Source: Ruminococcus sp. (GTDB taxonomy: Bacteria > Bacillota > Clostridia > Oscillospirales > Ruminococcaceae). Taken from it: a stretch of DNA of 64,000 nucleotides. Below the pieces are notes generated by a model. That model did no database searches and was not told where the DNA came from. It saw only the letters and a list, made by a program, of their open reading frames with translations. Both the position numbers and the translations under genes were made by a program. Of this stretch, positions 16,479 to 25,474 are shown one piece after another. How positions within the stretch are numbered: the first letter of the stretch is position 1; each line of letters starts with the position of its first letter. The stretch lies in contig JAGAJO010000007.1 of assembly GCA_017626015.1 (NCBI GenBank), positions 1 through 64,000 on the forward strand, written 5' to 3'.

Positions 16479-19154
16479 ATGAATATAAATTATGAGAACA
16501 ATATCTATATCATAGACCGAAGCTTTCGCCTTGTGGAATTTGACAAGGCGGTGGCGGATCTCTATCCGGGGATCAAGGTGGGTGATCTGTGCTACCGTGC
16601 AATCATGAACAGGGAAACGCCGTGCGCCCATTGCCCGATCGCAGACTGCTCGGACAATCCTTCTATGGTGTATTATGATTCCTTCTACGACGGATTTGTG
16701 GAGGCTGTCTTTTGCGAGCTTACCGGGGGTAAATTCTGCGTGACCCGCCACAAGGTGGGCGTGGAGAGCGAACATATGAAGAAGCAGATCGAGCGTTCCA
16801 TCGGTTTCTTTGACGCCTACAGCCATGTGTTTGTATCAACCTATTACGTTGAGTTTTCCTCGGGTACATATTCGGTATTTAAACGTGAAAGCCTTTTTGA
16901 TGAGCGGTACAGTCAGGACAACCGCTGGGAGCAGTTTGACGACTATATCCGCAACTTTATCCACAAGGACGATCAGGAAAAGCTTTTTCAAGCCAGTCGG
17001 ATAGGGACAATGCGTGAACGGCTTCAAAAAGAAGCCCGATATTCTGTGGTGGTTCGGGAGCTTTTTGAAAATGGCGTGCGTTGGCTGCGCTTTGAGGTGA
17101 ATCGAGGCGTTGACAGCGATCATGCAGCGGTCAGCTTTATGGATATCTCCGAGGAGAAAGAGACAAAGATCAAGCTGGAGCAGATGGATATCGTCAAGGC
17201 GCTCAGCCGGGATTATACGGAGATCACTCAGGTCGATCTGGAGGAAAATACGTCCGTCGCCTTCAAGTCTCGCGGCGAAATGGTCGATGACGACCGCAGG
17301 AAGGTTCACCCATACGATCAGACATGGGCGTGGATCATCGAAAAATATGTGTATCCGGCTGACCGTGAAGCGTTTCGGGAGAAGGTGTCTGCTGCGGCGC
17401 TTGAATGTGCGCTGAAGGACGCAGATGCGCTGATAATTCCCTTCAGAGCAACGGTGGATGGCGAATTCCATCACTATCAGGTGAAGTTTGTCACGGCAGG
17501 CGACGACAGACGTCATCTGATTCTGGGCATACGCAACGCCGATGCGGAAGTCAAGGAGGAGGAAGAAAGAAGGAAGGTCCTGCAGGACGCACTGACTGCT
17601 GCGGAGCACGCAAACAGAGCCAAGACTACCTTCCTCAACAGTATGTCCCACGACATACGCACGCCGATGAACGCCATAATCGGTTTTACCGCCCTTGCGG
17701 CGGCGCATATTGACAACAAAAAGCAGGTCGCAGACTATCTTGGGAAAATATCCGTGTCCAGCGAACACCTGCTATCCCTGATAAATGATGTTCTGGACAT
17801 GAGCCGGATCGAGAGCGGCAAGGTCAAGCTCGATGAAAGGGAGACGCACCTTCCGGATGTCCTTCACGACCTCCGAACTATCATTCAGGCAAACGTTCAT
17901 GCAAAGCAGCTTGAGCTGTTTATAGATACCGTTGACGTGACTCATGAGGATATCATCTGCGACAAGCTGCGTCTGAACCAGATACTGCTGAACCTCATCA
18001 GCAACGCCGTGAAGTTTACTAAGCCAGGCGGTATGCTCAGTATACGTGTGATCGAGAAGAATGACGCACCCAACGGGTACGCCGATTATATGTTCCGGGT
18101 TAAGGATTCCGGTATCGGTATGAGCAGTGAGTTTCAAAAGCACATCTTCGAGGCGTTCACACGGGAGCAGACATCTACCGTCAGCGGCATTCAGGGCGCC
18201 GGTCTCGGTATGGCGATCACGAAAAATATTGTTGACATGATGGGCGGAACGATCTCCGTGGAGAGCGAGATCGGCAAGGGAACGGAATTTACAGTATGCC
18301 TGCAGTTTCGCATAAGCGGAAGTACTCCTCGCTGTGAGCGTATTCCCAAGCTTGCCGGGCTGCACGCACTAGTTGCCGACGATGATTTCAACACCTGCGC
18401 AAGCGTCACTCGAATGCTCGGGAAGATCGGTATGCGTGTTGAATGGACTACGTCCGGTAAGGAGGCAGTACTTCGCACACAGCTTGCCCTTGAAAACGAC
18501 GACGAATTCAGCGCATACATAATCGACTGGATAATGCCGGACATGAACGGGATCGAGACCGTCCGGCGTATACGTGCGCTCATCGGCGACAGCAAGCCTA
18601 TTATAATTCTTACCGCCTACGACTGGACTGATATTGAAGAGGAGGCACGGGAGGCAGGCGTAACGGCATTCTGTTCAAAGCCGCTGTTCATGTCGGAGCT
18701 TCGTGAGGCTCTTTTGAAGCCATTAGAGGAAGAAACGGCAGAAACAGCAGAGAAACCGCTTGATGAGACCTTTGAGGGCAAAAGTATCCTTCTGGTGGAG
18801 GACAACGAGCTGAATCAGGAGATCGCAGCCACTATTCTGGAAGAGCATGGATTCTCGGTGGATCTGGCCGGTGACGGGACCGTAGCCGTTGAGAAGATGG
18901 AGACAGCTGACGCAGACCGCTACGATCTGATCCTAATGGATATACAGATGCCGCACATGGACGGCTACGAGGCAACTCGCCGCATACGTGCGCTGGAGGA
19001 CAGGGTCAAGGCGAATATACCTATTTACGCAATGACTGCAAACGCTTTTGAAGAGGACAGGCAGAAGGCGCTGGATGCCGGGCTGAACGGTCATATTGCA
19101 AAGCCGATCGACATTGCAAATCTTATAGCGGTTTTGAAAGGAGCGTTAAAATGA
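16479..19154 (+). CDS. cytosolic hybrid sensor kinase, PAS-like domains, HisKA-HATPase-REC-REC
   Basis: 891 residues, no membrane helix. A first PAS-like domain holds a Cys cluster C38, C49, C52, C57 (GDLCYR, TPCAHCPIADC). A second sensor region (about 110-360) precedes the HisKA motif NSMSHDIRTPMNAIIGF with phospho-His 391, then HATPase_c (LLNLISNAVKF; GAGLGMAITKNIV). Two receiver domains follow, with Asp 683 (IIDWIMPDMNG) and Asp 821 (LILMDIQMPHMDG). There is no output domain or Hpt, so signal transfer needs a partner. The start follows GGGAGGATGACG. The next gene, 16-25 bases on, is a paralogue. Confidence 0.92.
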   Translation: MNINYENNIYIIDRSFRLVEFDKAVADLYPGIKVGDLCYRAIMNRETPCAHCPIADCSDNPSMVYYDSFYDGFVEAVFCELTGGKFCVTRHKVGVESEHMKKQIERSIGFFDAYSHVFVSTYYVEFSSGTYSVFKRESLFDERYSQDNRWEQFDDYIRNFIHKDDQEKLFQASRIGTMRERLQKEARYSVVVRELFENGVRWLRFEVNRGVDSDHAAVSFMDISEEKETKIKLEQMDIVKALSRDYTEITQVDLEENTSVAFKSRGEMVDDDRRKVHPYDQTWAWIIEKYVYPADREAFREKVSAAALECALKDADALIIPFRATVDGEFHHYQVKFVTAGDDRRHLILGIRNADAEVKEEEERRKVLQDALTAAEHANRAKTTFLNSMSHDIRTPMNAIIGFTALAAAHIDNKKQVADYLGKISVSSEHLLSLINDVLDMSRIESGKVKLDERETHLPDVLHDLRTIIQANVHAKQLELFIDTVDVTHEDIICDKLRLNQILLNLISNAVKFTKPGGMLSIRVIEKNDAPNGYADYMFRVKDSGIGMSSEFQKHIFEAFTREQTSTVSGIQGAGLGMAITKNIVDMMGGTISVESEIGKGTEFTVCLQFRISGSTPRCERIPKLAGLHALVADDDFNTCASVTRMLGKIGMRVEWTTSGKEAVLRTQLALENDDEFSAYIIDWIMPDMNGIETVRRIRALIGDSKPIIILTAYDWTDIEEEAREAGVTAFCSKPLFMSELREALLKPLEEETAETAEKPLDETFEGKSILLVEDNELNQEIAATILEEHGFSVDLAGDGTVAVEKMETADADRYDLILMDIQMPHMDGYEATRRIRALEDRVKANIPIYAMTANAFEEDRQKALDAGLNGHIAKPIDIANLIAVLKGALK

Positions 19155-19179
19155 AGGAAATTTTAGGTGGGTGGGCAAA

Positions 19180-21747
19180 ATGATAAAGGACAAAATAAAA
19201 CATTTTCTGATCATCAGTCTGGTCAGTGTGTGTATTGTGTGCATTGCGGCTTTTGCGGCGCTGGCAGTTTATCTGAACCGTCAGAACGAACAGGCGGTCA
19301 CACAGCTGGGCAACATATATATGTCCAACATCAACGACCGTGTTTCCAAGCATTTCGACGCTATCAGCGATCAATGCCTGACTCCGATGACAACATTTGC
19401 CGAAAACATTCCCCCTATGTGCGGAAGCAGTAAGGAAGAATATTTCAAGTGGATGACCTACTATGGGCATAGCCGTAACTACGATTCCGTAAGCTGGTGC
19501 GACTCCGAAGGAAATATCGAGACGATATACGGGGATCCCCTCCAGTACTCCGGTCCTGCGTCATATCTGGAAACATTGAAAAAAAGGGAGAGCCGTGTTG
19601 CAGTCGGCCGCAACGGTTCCGGTGAACAGGTTGTACTTATGTGCGCACCTGTCGAACTCAGTATTCCGGGCATGGAGGATTGTGTCGCTATGATTGGCGA
19701 GCTGCCCATCAGCTATTTATCGGAAATTTTATCATTAGAGGATGAAAAATCTCTCGTCTATTCCTTTGTGATCCGCAAGGACGGTACCTTTGTGGTGCGC
19801 AATTCCGCCGCCGTGCGGGACAACTATTTTGACCGGGTCCGTGCCGTATATGAGGAGACTGACAGGCAGACTCCTGAGGAATATATTACGGAGCTTGAGA
19901 CTGCCATGAAATCCGGCAGCGATTATTCCACAATGATACAGGTCGACGGTGTGCGGCAGCATATGTATGCGTCCAGTCTGCCCAACAGTGTGTGGTATCT
20001 GGTAACGCTCATGCCATACGGTGCACTTAACGAATCTGTGGAGAACCTGGGAGCACACTCAATTGCCTCCTCAGCAATAGTCTGTGCTGTCATACTGCTG
20101 ACCCTGATCATCGTGTTCATTCGGTATTTTATCCTGAACCGAGCGCAGGTAAAGGAATTGGAGGAAGCCAGACATCAGGCGGAGGAAGCCAGACAGGAGG
20201 CGGAAATTGCCAGCAAGTCCAAGGGAGAGTTCCTTTCCAACATGAGCCACGACATACGCACGCCCATGAACGCTATCGTGGGTATGACGGCTATCGCCAC
20301 AGCGCACATGGACGATCCGCAGCAGATCCGGAACTGCCTGAAGAAAATCACCATGTCCAGCCGTCACCTGCTGGGTCTTATCAACGATGTGCTTGATATG
20401 TCCAAGATCGAAAGCGGCAAAATGACGCTCAATGAGGAGCTTGTATCACTGCGTGAGATCATGGAGAGCATTGTGAGCATCGTGCAGCCTCAGGTAAAGG
20501 CGAAGCATCAGAATTTCAACATTTCCATATTTAATATTTTCTCGGAGAATGTGCATTGTGACAGCGTACGTCTCAACCAGGTGCTGCTGAATCTGCTCTC
20601 TAACGCTATCAAGTTTACGCCTGAGAACGGTTCGATCGAAGTAACCCTTCATGAGGAAGAATCGCCCAGAGGAGCGGATTATGCACGGATATGTATTCAG
20701 GTGAAAGATGACGGCATCGGAATGTCGGAGGAATTCCGTCAGCATATATTTGAATCCTTTGCCCGTGAGGACAATAAACGTATCCACCGCACCGAGGGTA
20801 CAGGTCTTGGCATGGCGATCACCAAGTACATCGTGGACGCCATGAAGGGCGAGATCACAGTTAAAAGCCATCAGGGCGTTGGCACGGAGTTCCGGGTTGT
20901 TCTGGATCTGATGCGTGCGGAGGAACGTGTGGAGGACATGGTTCTGCCCGACTGGATAATGCTGGTGGTCGATGATGACCAGCAGCTCTGCGAGAGCACT
21001 GTCGATTCTCTGCGATCTATCGGCATACGGGCAGAATGGGTTCTGGACGGCGAGGACGCCGTAAAAATGGCTTCCCGACACCATAAGGAGAATAATGACT
21101 ATCATGTGATCCTTCTGGACTGGAAGCTGCCGGACATGGACGGCATTCAGACCGCACGGGAGCTGCGCAGGCAGCTTGGCGACGATGTGCCTATCCTGCT
21201 TATGTCTGCCTACGATTGGAGTGAGATAGAGGAGGAGGCTCGGGCGGCGGGAATCAGCGGTTTCCTGATGAAGCCTCTGTTCCGTTCTACCCTGTTCTAT
21301 GGATTAAAGCCCTATGTGGATGCCGATGATACCCGGCACGTTGAGGAGAAAGACACGCTTCAATTCTCCAACAGGCGCATACTTGTAGCAGAGGACAACG
21401 AGCTGAACTGGGAGATCGCCTATGAACTGCTTCACGATCTGGGTCTTGAGCTGGAGTGGGCGGAAAACGGCGAGATATGTACGGAGATGTTCCTAAACTC
21501 CGACATAGGATACTATGACGCCATTTTGATGGACATCAGAATGCCCATTATGAACGGTTACGAAGCGACTGATGCGATACGGGCTATGAGCAGACCGGAC
21601 GCCTCGCTGCCGATCATCGCCATGACGGCGGACGCATACTCCGACGATATCCAGAGATGCCTGGATCACGGCATGAACGCCCATGTGGCAAAACCTATTG
21701 ATATTGACGAGGTTGCCCGTCTGCTGAAAAAGTACCTGAATGACTGA
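19180..21747 (+). CDS. membrane hybrid sensor kinase with Cache-like domain, HisKA-HATPase-REC-REC
   Basis: About 855 residues. A membrane helix (FLIISLVSVCIVCIAAFAALAVYL), a roughly 260-residue outside domain resembling double Cache, and a second helix (IASSAIVCAVILLTLIIVFI) lead into a coiled linker, HisKA (NMSHDIRTPMNAIVGMT), HATPase_c (LLNLLSNAIKF; GTGLGMAITKYIV) and two receivers (LLDWKLPDMDG; ILMDIRMPIMNG). The kinase and receivers closely parallel the upstream gene, so the pair looks like a duplication with different sensors. ATG 19180 follows AGGTGGGTGGGC; GTG 19171 is an alternative. Confidence 0.92.
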   Translation: MIKDKIKHFLIISLVSVCIVCIAAFAALAVYLNRQNEQAVTQLGNIYMSNINDRVSKHFDAISDQCLTPMTTFAENIPPMCGSSKEEYFKWMTYYGHSRNYDSVSWCDSEGNIETIYGDPLQYSGPASYLETLKKRESRVAVGRNGSGEQVVLMCAPVELSIPGMEDCVAMIGELPISYLSEILSLEDEKSLVYSFVIRKDGTFVVRNSAAVRDNYFDRVRAVYEETDRQTPEEYITELETAMKSGSDYSTMIQVDGVRQHMYASSLPNSVWYLVTLMPYGALNESVENLGAHSIASSAIVCAVILLTLIIVFIRYFILNRAQVKELEEARHQAEEARQEAEIASKSKGEFLSNMSHDIRTPMNAIVGMTAIATAHMDDPQQIRNCLKKITMSSRHLLGLINDVLDMSKIESGKMTLNEELVSLREIMESIVSIVQPQVKAKHQNFNISIFNIFSENVHCDSVRLNQVLLNLLSNAIKFTPENGSIEVTLHEEESPRGADYARICIQVKDDGIGMSEEFRQHIFESFAREDNKRIHRTEGTGLGMAITKYIVDAMKGEITVKSHQGVGTEFRVVLDLMRAEERVEDMVLPDWIMLVVDDDQQLCESTVDSLRSIGIRAEWVLDGEDAVKMASRHHKENNDYHVILLDWKLPDMDGIQTARELRRQLGDDVPILLMSAYDWSEIEEEARAAGISGFLMKPLFRSTLFYGLKPYVDADDTRHVEEKDTLQFSNRRILVAEDNELNWEIAYELLHDLGLELEWAENGEICTEMFLNSDIGYYDAILMDIRMPIMNGYEATDAIRAMSRPDASLPIIAMTADAYSDDIQRCLDHGMNAHVAKPIDIDEVARLLKKYLND

Positions 21748-21820
21748 TCGCCGCATTCCGCCGTTGTGAGTATGTGATCATACTGATTGACAATTTTTTC
21801 AAAAGGAAAGGACATAAAAC

Positions 21821-22042
21821 ATGGAAATACAGCACTATTTCAGCTTCCGTACCAATGGCAGACCTCGTGAAGAAGGTGAACAGGTCATGCATAAAATTCA
21901 TATGCTGGGTGCAAAAAATATATTTTTTCATGTAGTTCCCCAGACGAATGAATGCAAGTTCGGATTCAGGTCGGACGACTGCAACGAGGATAAAATTTTC
22001 CTGTATCTCGCCACATTGAAGGAATGCAGGGTATATATGTAA
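21821..22042 (+). CDS. small protein of unknown function downstream of the kinases
   Basis: 73 residues, MEIQHYFSFRTNGRP at the start, no membrane segment and no family I recognise. It has a clear ribosome site (AAAGGAAAGGAC, then ATG at nine bases) and lies 73 bases after the second kinase, before a terminator at 22144. It may be cotranscribed with the kinases and act with them, but nothing in the sequence shows how. Confidence 0.6.
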   Translation: MEIQHYFSFRTNGRPREEGEQVMHKIHMLGAKNIFFHVVPQTNECKFGFRSDDCNEDKIFLYLATLKECRVYM

Positions 22043-22143
22043 AATTCAGCCGCCGAGAGCAAATTCTTTCAGCAACTGTTATATCGATCTATTTCCCTTC
22101 AGAAACGATGTACGTCAGACTACTGACTTATACAACCCAAAAA

Positions 22144-22181
22144 AATCCCGATTTTACGCAATATAACGTAAAATCGGGATT
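22144..22181. terminator. bidirectional terminator between convergent genes
   Basis: AATCCCGATTTTACG (22144-22158) pairs perfectly with CGTAAAATCGGGATT (22167-22181) around an eight-base loop, A-rich on the left and T-rich on the right. It serves the kinase cluster and the GGGtGRT gene. Confidence 0.85.
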
Positions 22182-22195
22182 ATAATTTTTAGAGA

Positions 22196-23197
22196 TTAAG
22201 CCTTCATAGCCTCTTCAACCGCAACTGCACAAGCAACTGTGGCGCCAACCATCGGGTTGTTGCCCATTCCTATAAGTCCCATCATCTCAACGTGAGCGGG
22301 AACAGACGAAGAACCTGCAAACTGAGCGTCAGAATGCATTCTTCCCATTGTATCGGTCATACCGTAGGAAGCAGGACCGGCAGCCATGTTGTCGGGGTGA
22401 AGTGTTCTTCCTGTTCCTCCGCCGGAGGCTACAGAGAAATACTTCTTTCCTGCGTCAATTCTCTCCTTCTTATATGTGCCTGCAACGGGGTGCTGGAATC
22501 TTGTAGGATTAGTGGAGTTTCCTGTGATGGAAACGTCAACATTCTCCTTCCACATAATAGCAACGCCCTCTGTTACGTCGTTAGCGCCGTAGCAGTTGAC
22601 CTTTGCTCTGAGGCCCTCCGAATAAGGCTTGCGGAATACTTCCTTGACCTCTCCGGTGTAGTAATCCATCTCAGTCTCAACATATGTAAATCCGTTGATC
22701 CTTGCGATGATCTGAGCAGCATCCTTGCCAAGACCGTTAAGGATAACTCTGAGAGGCTTCTTTCTTACCTTGTTTGCCTTTTCAGCGATACCGATCGCTC
22801 CCTCGGCAGCGGCAAAGGACTCGTGACCTGCTAAGAATGCAAAGCACTCTGTCTCCTCCTCGAGAAGCATCTTTCCAAGATTTCCGTGACCGAGACCAAC
22901 CTTTCTCTGATCGGCAACAGAACCGGGAATGCAGAAAGCCTGAAGTCCCTCTCCGATCGCAGCAGCGGCATCAGCAGCTCTTGTACAGCCCTTCTTTATT
23001 GCGATAGCGCAGCCAACGGTATACGCCCACTTTGCATTTTCAAAACAAATAGGCTGAATGCCTTCAACAAGCTTATAAATGTCAAGACCCTTTTCCTTGC
23101 AAACATCAGCACACTCTTCAATGGTCTTGATGCCGTACTGCTCAAGAACAGCGAGAATCTGCTTTTCTCTTCTCTCATATGATTCAAATAAAGCCAT
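22196..23197 (-). CDS. GGGtGRT protein, conserved, function unknown
   Basis: 333 residues. The signature GGGTGRT is at 259-265, followed by the very conserved-looking MAAGPASYGMTDTMGRMHSD and a C-terminal GLIGMGNNPMVGATVACAVAV. Several Cys are present (C33, C51, C63, C71, C89). It is named after its motif (a Pfam family) and has no assigned reaction. It lies 14 bases after the NifU-like gene under one promoter, a pairing that suggests joint work in metal or iron-sulfur handling. ATG 23197 follows AAGGAGGATTTGTACG. Confidence 0.85.
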   Translation of the reverse strand: MALFESYERREKQILAVLEQYGIKTIEECADVCKEKGLDIYKLVEGIQPICFENAKWAYTVGCAIAIKKGCTRAADAAAAIGEGLQAFCIPGSVADQRKVGLGHGNLGKMLLEEETECFAFLAGHESFAAAEGAIGIAEKANKVRKKPLRVILNGLGKDAAQIIARINGFTYVETEMDYYTGEVKEVFRKPYSEGLRAKVNCYGANDVTEGVAIMWKENVDVSITGNSTNPTRFQHPVAGTYKKERIDAGKKYFSVASGGGTGRTLHPDNMAAGPASYGMTDTMGRMHSDAQFAGSSSVPAHVEMMGLIGMGNNPMVGATVACAVAVEEAMKA

Positions 23198-23211
23198 CGT
23201 ACAAATCCTCC

Positions 23212-23904
23212 TTATTCTTTTCTGGGGTCAACGATCTTAACGGCGTCCGCAACTCTGCCGTACTGACCCTGAGCTTTTTCAAAGGCTGTGTTTGCGTCGT
23301 CTCCAGCCTTGATAAAGTCCATCATCTTGCCGAAGTTTACAAACTTGTATCCGATGATCTCATTATCCTCGTTAAGAGCAACGCCTGTTACATAACCGTC
23401 TGTCATTTCCAGATAGCGGGGTCCCTTTGCAAGAGTACCGTACATTGTACCTACCTGTGAACGGAGTCCCTTGCCCAGATCCTCAAGTCCTGCGCCGACA
23501 ACAAGTCCGCCCTCAGAAAAAGCGCTCTGTGAACGTCCGTAAACGATCTGGAGGAAAAGCTCTCTCATAGCAGTGTTGATAGCGTCGCATACAAGGTCTG
23601 TATTGAGCGCCTCGAGAATAGTTCTGCCGGGAAGGATCTCAGACGCCATAGCCGCAGAGTGAGTCATACCGGAACATCCGATAGTCTCAACAAGAGCCTC
23701 CTGGATAACGCCCTCCTTGACGTTAAGTGTGAGCTTGCAGGTACCCTGCTGCGGAGCACACCAGCCGATACCGTGTGTAAAGCCGGAAATATCCTTGATC
23801 TCCTTAGCCTTTACCCACTTAGCTTCCTCGGGAATGGGAGCTGCGCCGTGAGCAACGCCCTGAGCGATAGGGCACATTGTTTCAACTTCGTGAGAATAAA
23901 CCAT
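23212..23904 (-). CDS. NifU/IscU-like scaffold protein, partner of the GGGtGRT protein
   Basis: 230 residues. Cys 11 (TMCPIAQG), Cys 49 and 56 (GWCAPQQGTC), Cys 77 (IGCSGMTHSAA) and Cys 106 (DLVCDAI) recall the three-cysteine pocket of IscU/NifU N-terminal domains: a C-x-G-x-x-x-S-A pattern appears as GCSGMTHSAAM and a further Cys follows. The C-terminal 100 residues lack the Nfu Cys motif. First gene of a two-gene operon with its own promoter (23965-23993). Likely an Fe-S or metal scaffold of a specialised pathway, by similarity only. Confidence 0.75.
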   Translation of the reverse strand: MVYSHEVETMCPIAQGVAHGAAPIPEEAKWVKAKEIKDISGFTHGIGWCAPQQGTCKLTLNVKEGVIQEALVETIGCSGMTHSAAMASEILPGRTILEALNTDLVCDAINTAMRELFLQIVYGRSQSAFSEGGLVVGAGLEDLGKGLRSQVGTMYGTLAKGPRYLEMTDGYVTGVALNEDNEIIGYKFVNFGKMMDFIKAGDDANTAFEKAQGQYGRVADAVKIVDPRKE

Positions 23905-23964
23905 TGTTTACATAACTCCTCTCAAATAATTTTAGTATAAAGGTGTAGATTATACACTCTTAAT

Positions 23965-23993
23965 ATTATATACCAAATACGACATTTTTTCAA
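23965..23993 (-). promoter_or_regulatory. promoter of the NifU-like/GGGtGRT operon
   Basis: Minus strand TTGAAA (23993-23988) and TATAAT (23970-23965), 17-base spacer. Confidence 0.75.
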
Positions 23994-24071
23994 GTCATTT
24001 TTCATTGATTTAATATATTTTACATATTTAATTTATTTTTACGGTAAATATTTTATAACATAATAAAATTC

Positions 24072-24105
24072 AAGCGGAGACAAGCCATTGGTCATCTCCG
24101 CTTTT
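24072..24105. terminator. hairpin after the secreted FN3 protein gene
   Basis: AAGCGGAGA (24072-24080) pairs with TCTCCGCTT (24095-24103). The T run is short on both strands (TTGAATTTT on the minus strand), so termination is probable rather than certain. Confidence 0.55.
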
Positions 24106-24134
24106 CATAATTCTATAAACTCATGGAGCGTTTA

Positions 24135-24980
24135 TCAGCCCCAGTAGCTTCTCCATACATGGAAGTATCCCCACGGTATCCTGAACGCATACGCAACCTT
24201 GCTGCTGTAATTACGATAGCTGTTGTTGCACCAGAAGTAAACGTTATAGTCGTTCTTAATACCCTTATAGGTCGTCTTTCCGTATACTGCGCCCCATACT
24301 GCAAGCTTTACCTTCTTGGGGACTCTCGAATATACCGCTCCGTCTCTTGCAAGACCGGCGCTGGACATAAATCCGCCGCTGTTGTAAATGACCTGCTGAA
24401 CGCTGGAATATCTTCTGTAATACGGCGCCCATGTTTTGTTATTTACATATTTTGCGCCCACATACTGATTTGCAACACAGTCCGCAACATAAACGATAGG
24501 TCTATCCCACATATCGTCGTCAATTGCGCCGACCTCGTGGTATACTATACGGCACATAGCCGCCCAGCCGTCCTTGTCATAATCCATTCTTGCGGTCTTG
24601 AGTTTCTGGACGCCCGAATATGCAGAATACTTATTTCCGTTAACGGCTCTTACCTTAAACTGATATTCGGTAGTACGCTTAAGATTTGAAACGGTACATT
24701 TATTTGCCGTTACCACCTTGTATTTTGTCCATTTTGAGTATTTACCGCCCTTGATATAAAGCTCGTATCTCTGGGCTCCGCTTACCTTGCCCCAGTTTAC
24801 TGTCAGCGTATTTGTCTGCTTGTTGTAGGGGTGGGTAGCGCTGCTGTCATATGTCTTTTCAGCCGTCATTTTCGGCGTTGAAAGCTTTGACGCCGAAGCT
24901 GCGTCCGCACTGACAGCGTCAGTAAAGGACATTATCACCAAAGCGAACAAAGCCATTATAATAACCGTGATCCTTTTCAT
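24135..24980 (-). CDS. secreted fibronectin type III protein with a SleB-like C-terminal domain
   Basis: 281 residues. A signal peptide (MKRITVIIMALFALVIMSF, cleavage near AVSADA) precedes one FN3 domain (about 35-125: LSTPKMTAEK to YSGVQKLKTA) and a C-terminal domain of about 150 residues. The latter starts MCRIVYHEVG and continues VADCVANQYVGA, which recalls the E-containing helix and VLNR segment of SleB-type cell-wall hydrolases; activity is not proved by this. ATG 24980 is chosen because it opens the signal peptide; frames from 25016 or 25070 lie in the leader. Own promoter at 25222-25250. Confidence 0.75.
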   Translation of the reverse strand: MKRITVIIMALFALVIMSFTDAVSADAASASKLSTPKMTAEKTYDSSATHPYNKQTNTLTVNWGKVSGAQRYELYIKGGKYSKWTKYKVVTANKCTVSNLKRTTEYQFKVRAVNGNKYSAYSGVQKLKTARMDYDKDGWAAMCRIVYHEVGAIDDDMWDRPIVYVADCVANQYVGAKYVNNKTWAPYYRRYSSVQQVIYNSGGFMSSAGLARDGAVYSRVPKKVKLAVWGAVYGKTTYKGIKNDYNVYFWCNNSYRNYSSKVAYAFRIPWGYFHVWRSYWG

Positions 24981-25215
24981 TGTACTTCTCTGTGTTGTGT
25001 TGTAAAAAATGCTCATCAAATCTGACACGGTCTGCCGGATATAAACAATACCGCAAACCTGCCGTTTCACACCCTTTCGTTAATTAAGCCGTCGGAAAAA
25101 ACCGAAGCTCATTTAAGTAATTGTTTGTGTCCTTTCCTTTGCATCGATCTGTACCGTTTTGTAACCATGAAATCTAGGAATTTTGAAGAATAGTTACAAA
25201 GCGATTACAAATCAC
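24981..25215 (-). other. long 5' leader of the secreted protein gene
   Basis: About 235 bases lie between the predicted transcription start and ATG 24980. Local pairings include GGTTTGC with GCAGACC, and TTCGG with CCGAA-type matches around a T run. No known riboswitch consensus was recognised by eye. It contains the AAATGCTCAT repeat core at 25007. Confidence 0.35.
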
Positions 25216-25250
25216 TACACTAGTGTAACACACATAGGCAAGTTTGTCAA
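25216..25250 (-). promoter_or_regulatory. promoter with a perfect palindrome over the -10 box
   Basis: Minus strand TTGACA (25250-25245), 17-base spacer, TACACT (25227-25222). The palindrome TACACTAGTGTA (25216-25227) covers the -10 box and start site, a good position for a repressor operator. The 224 bases from 25251 to the next gene show no other gene. Confidence 0.7.
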
Positions 25251-25474
25251 GCATTTTTTTGGATTTTTCAGTAATTTGAACAAATAGGACAAAAATAAAT
25301 GAATAAAAGTCATATAATATAAACCCATTGCATAGAATTTTATTGTAAAAGGCAAAGCCGCAAACGACGGAAAATCGGTGTCTTGGGAGTATACCGGACA
25401 TACAGGCGGCAAAAAAACAGTATTTCGCAGCAAAAATATATTAAAATTTTAAGCTGCGGGGAAAGAGGCAGAAA

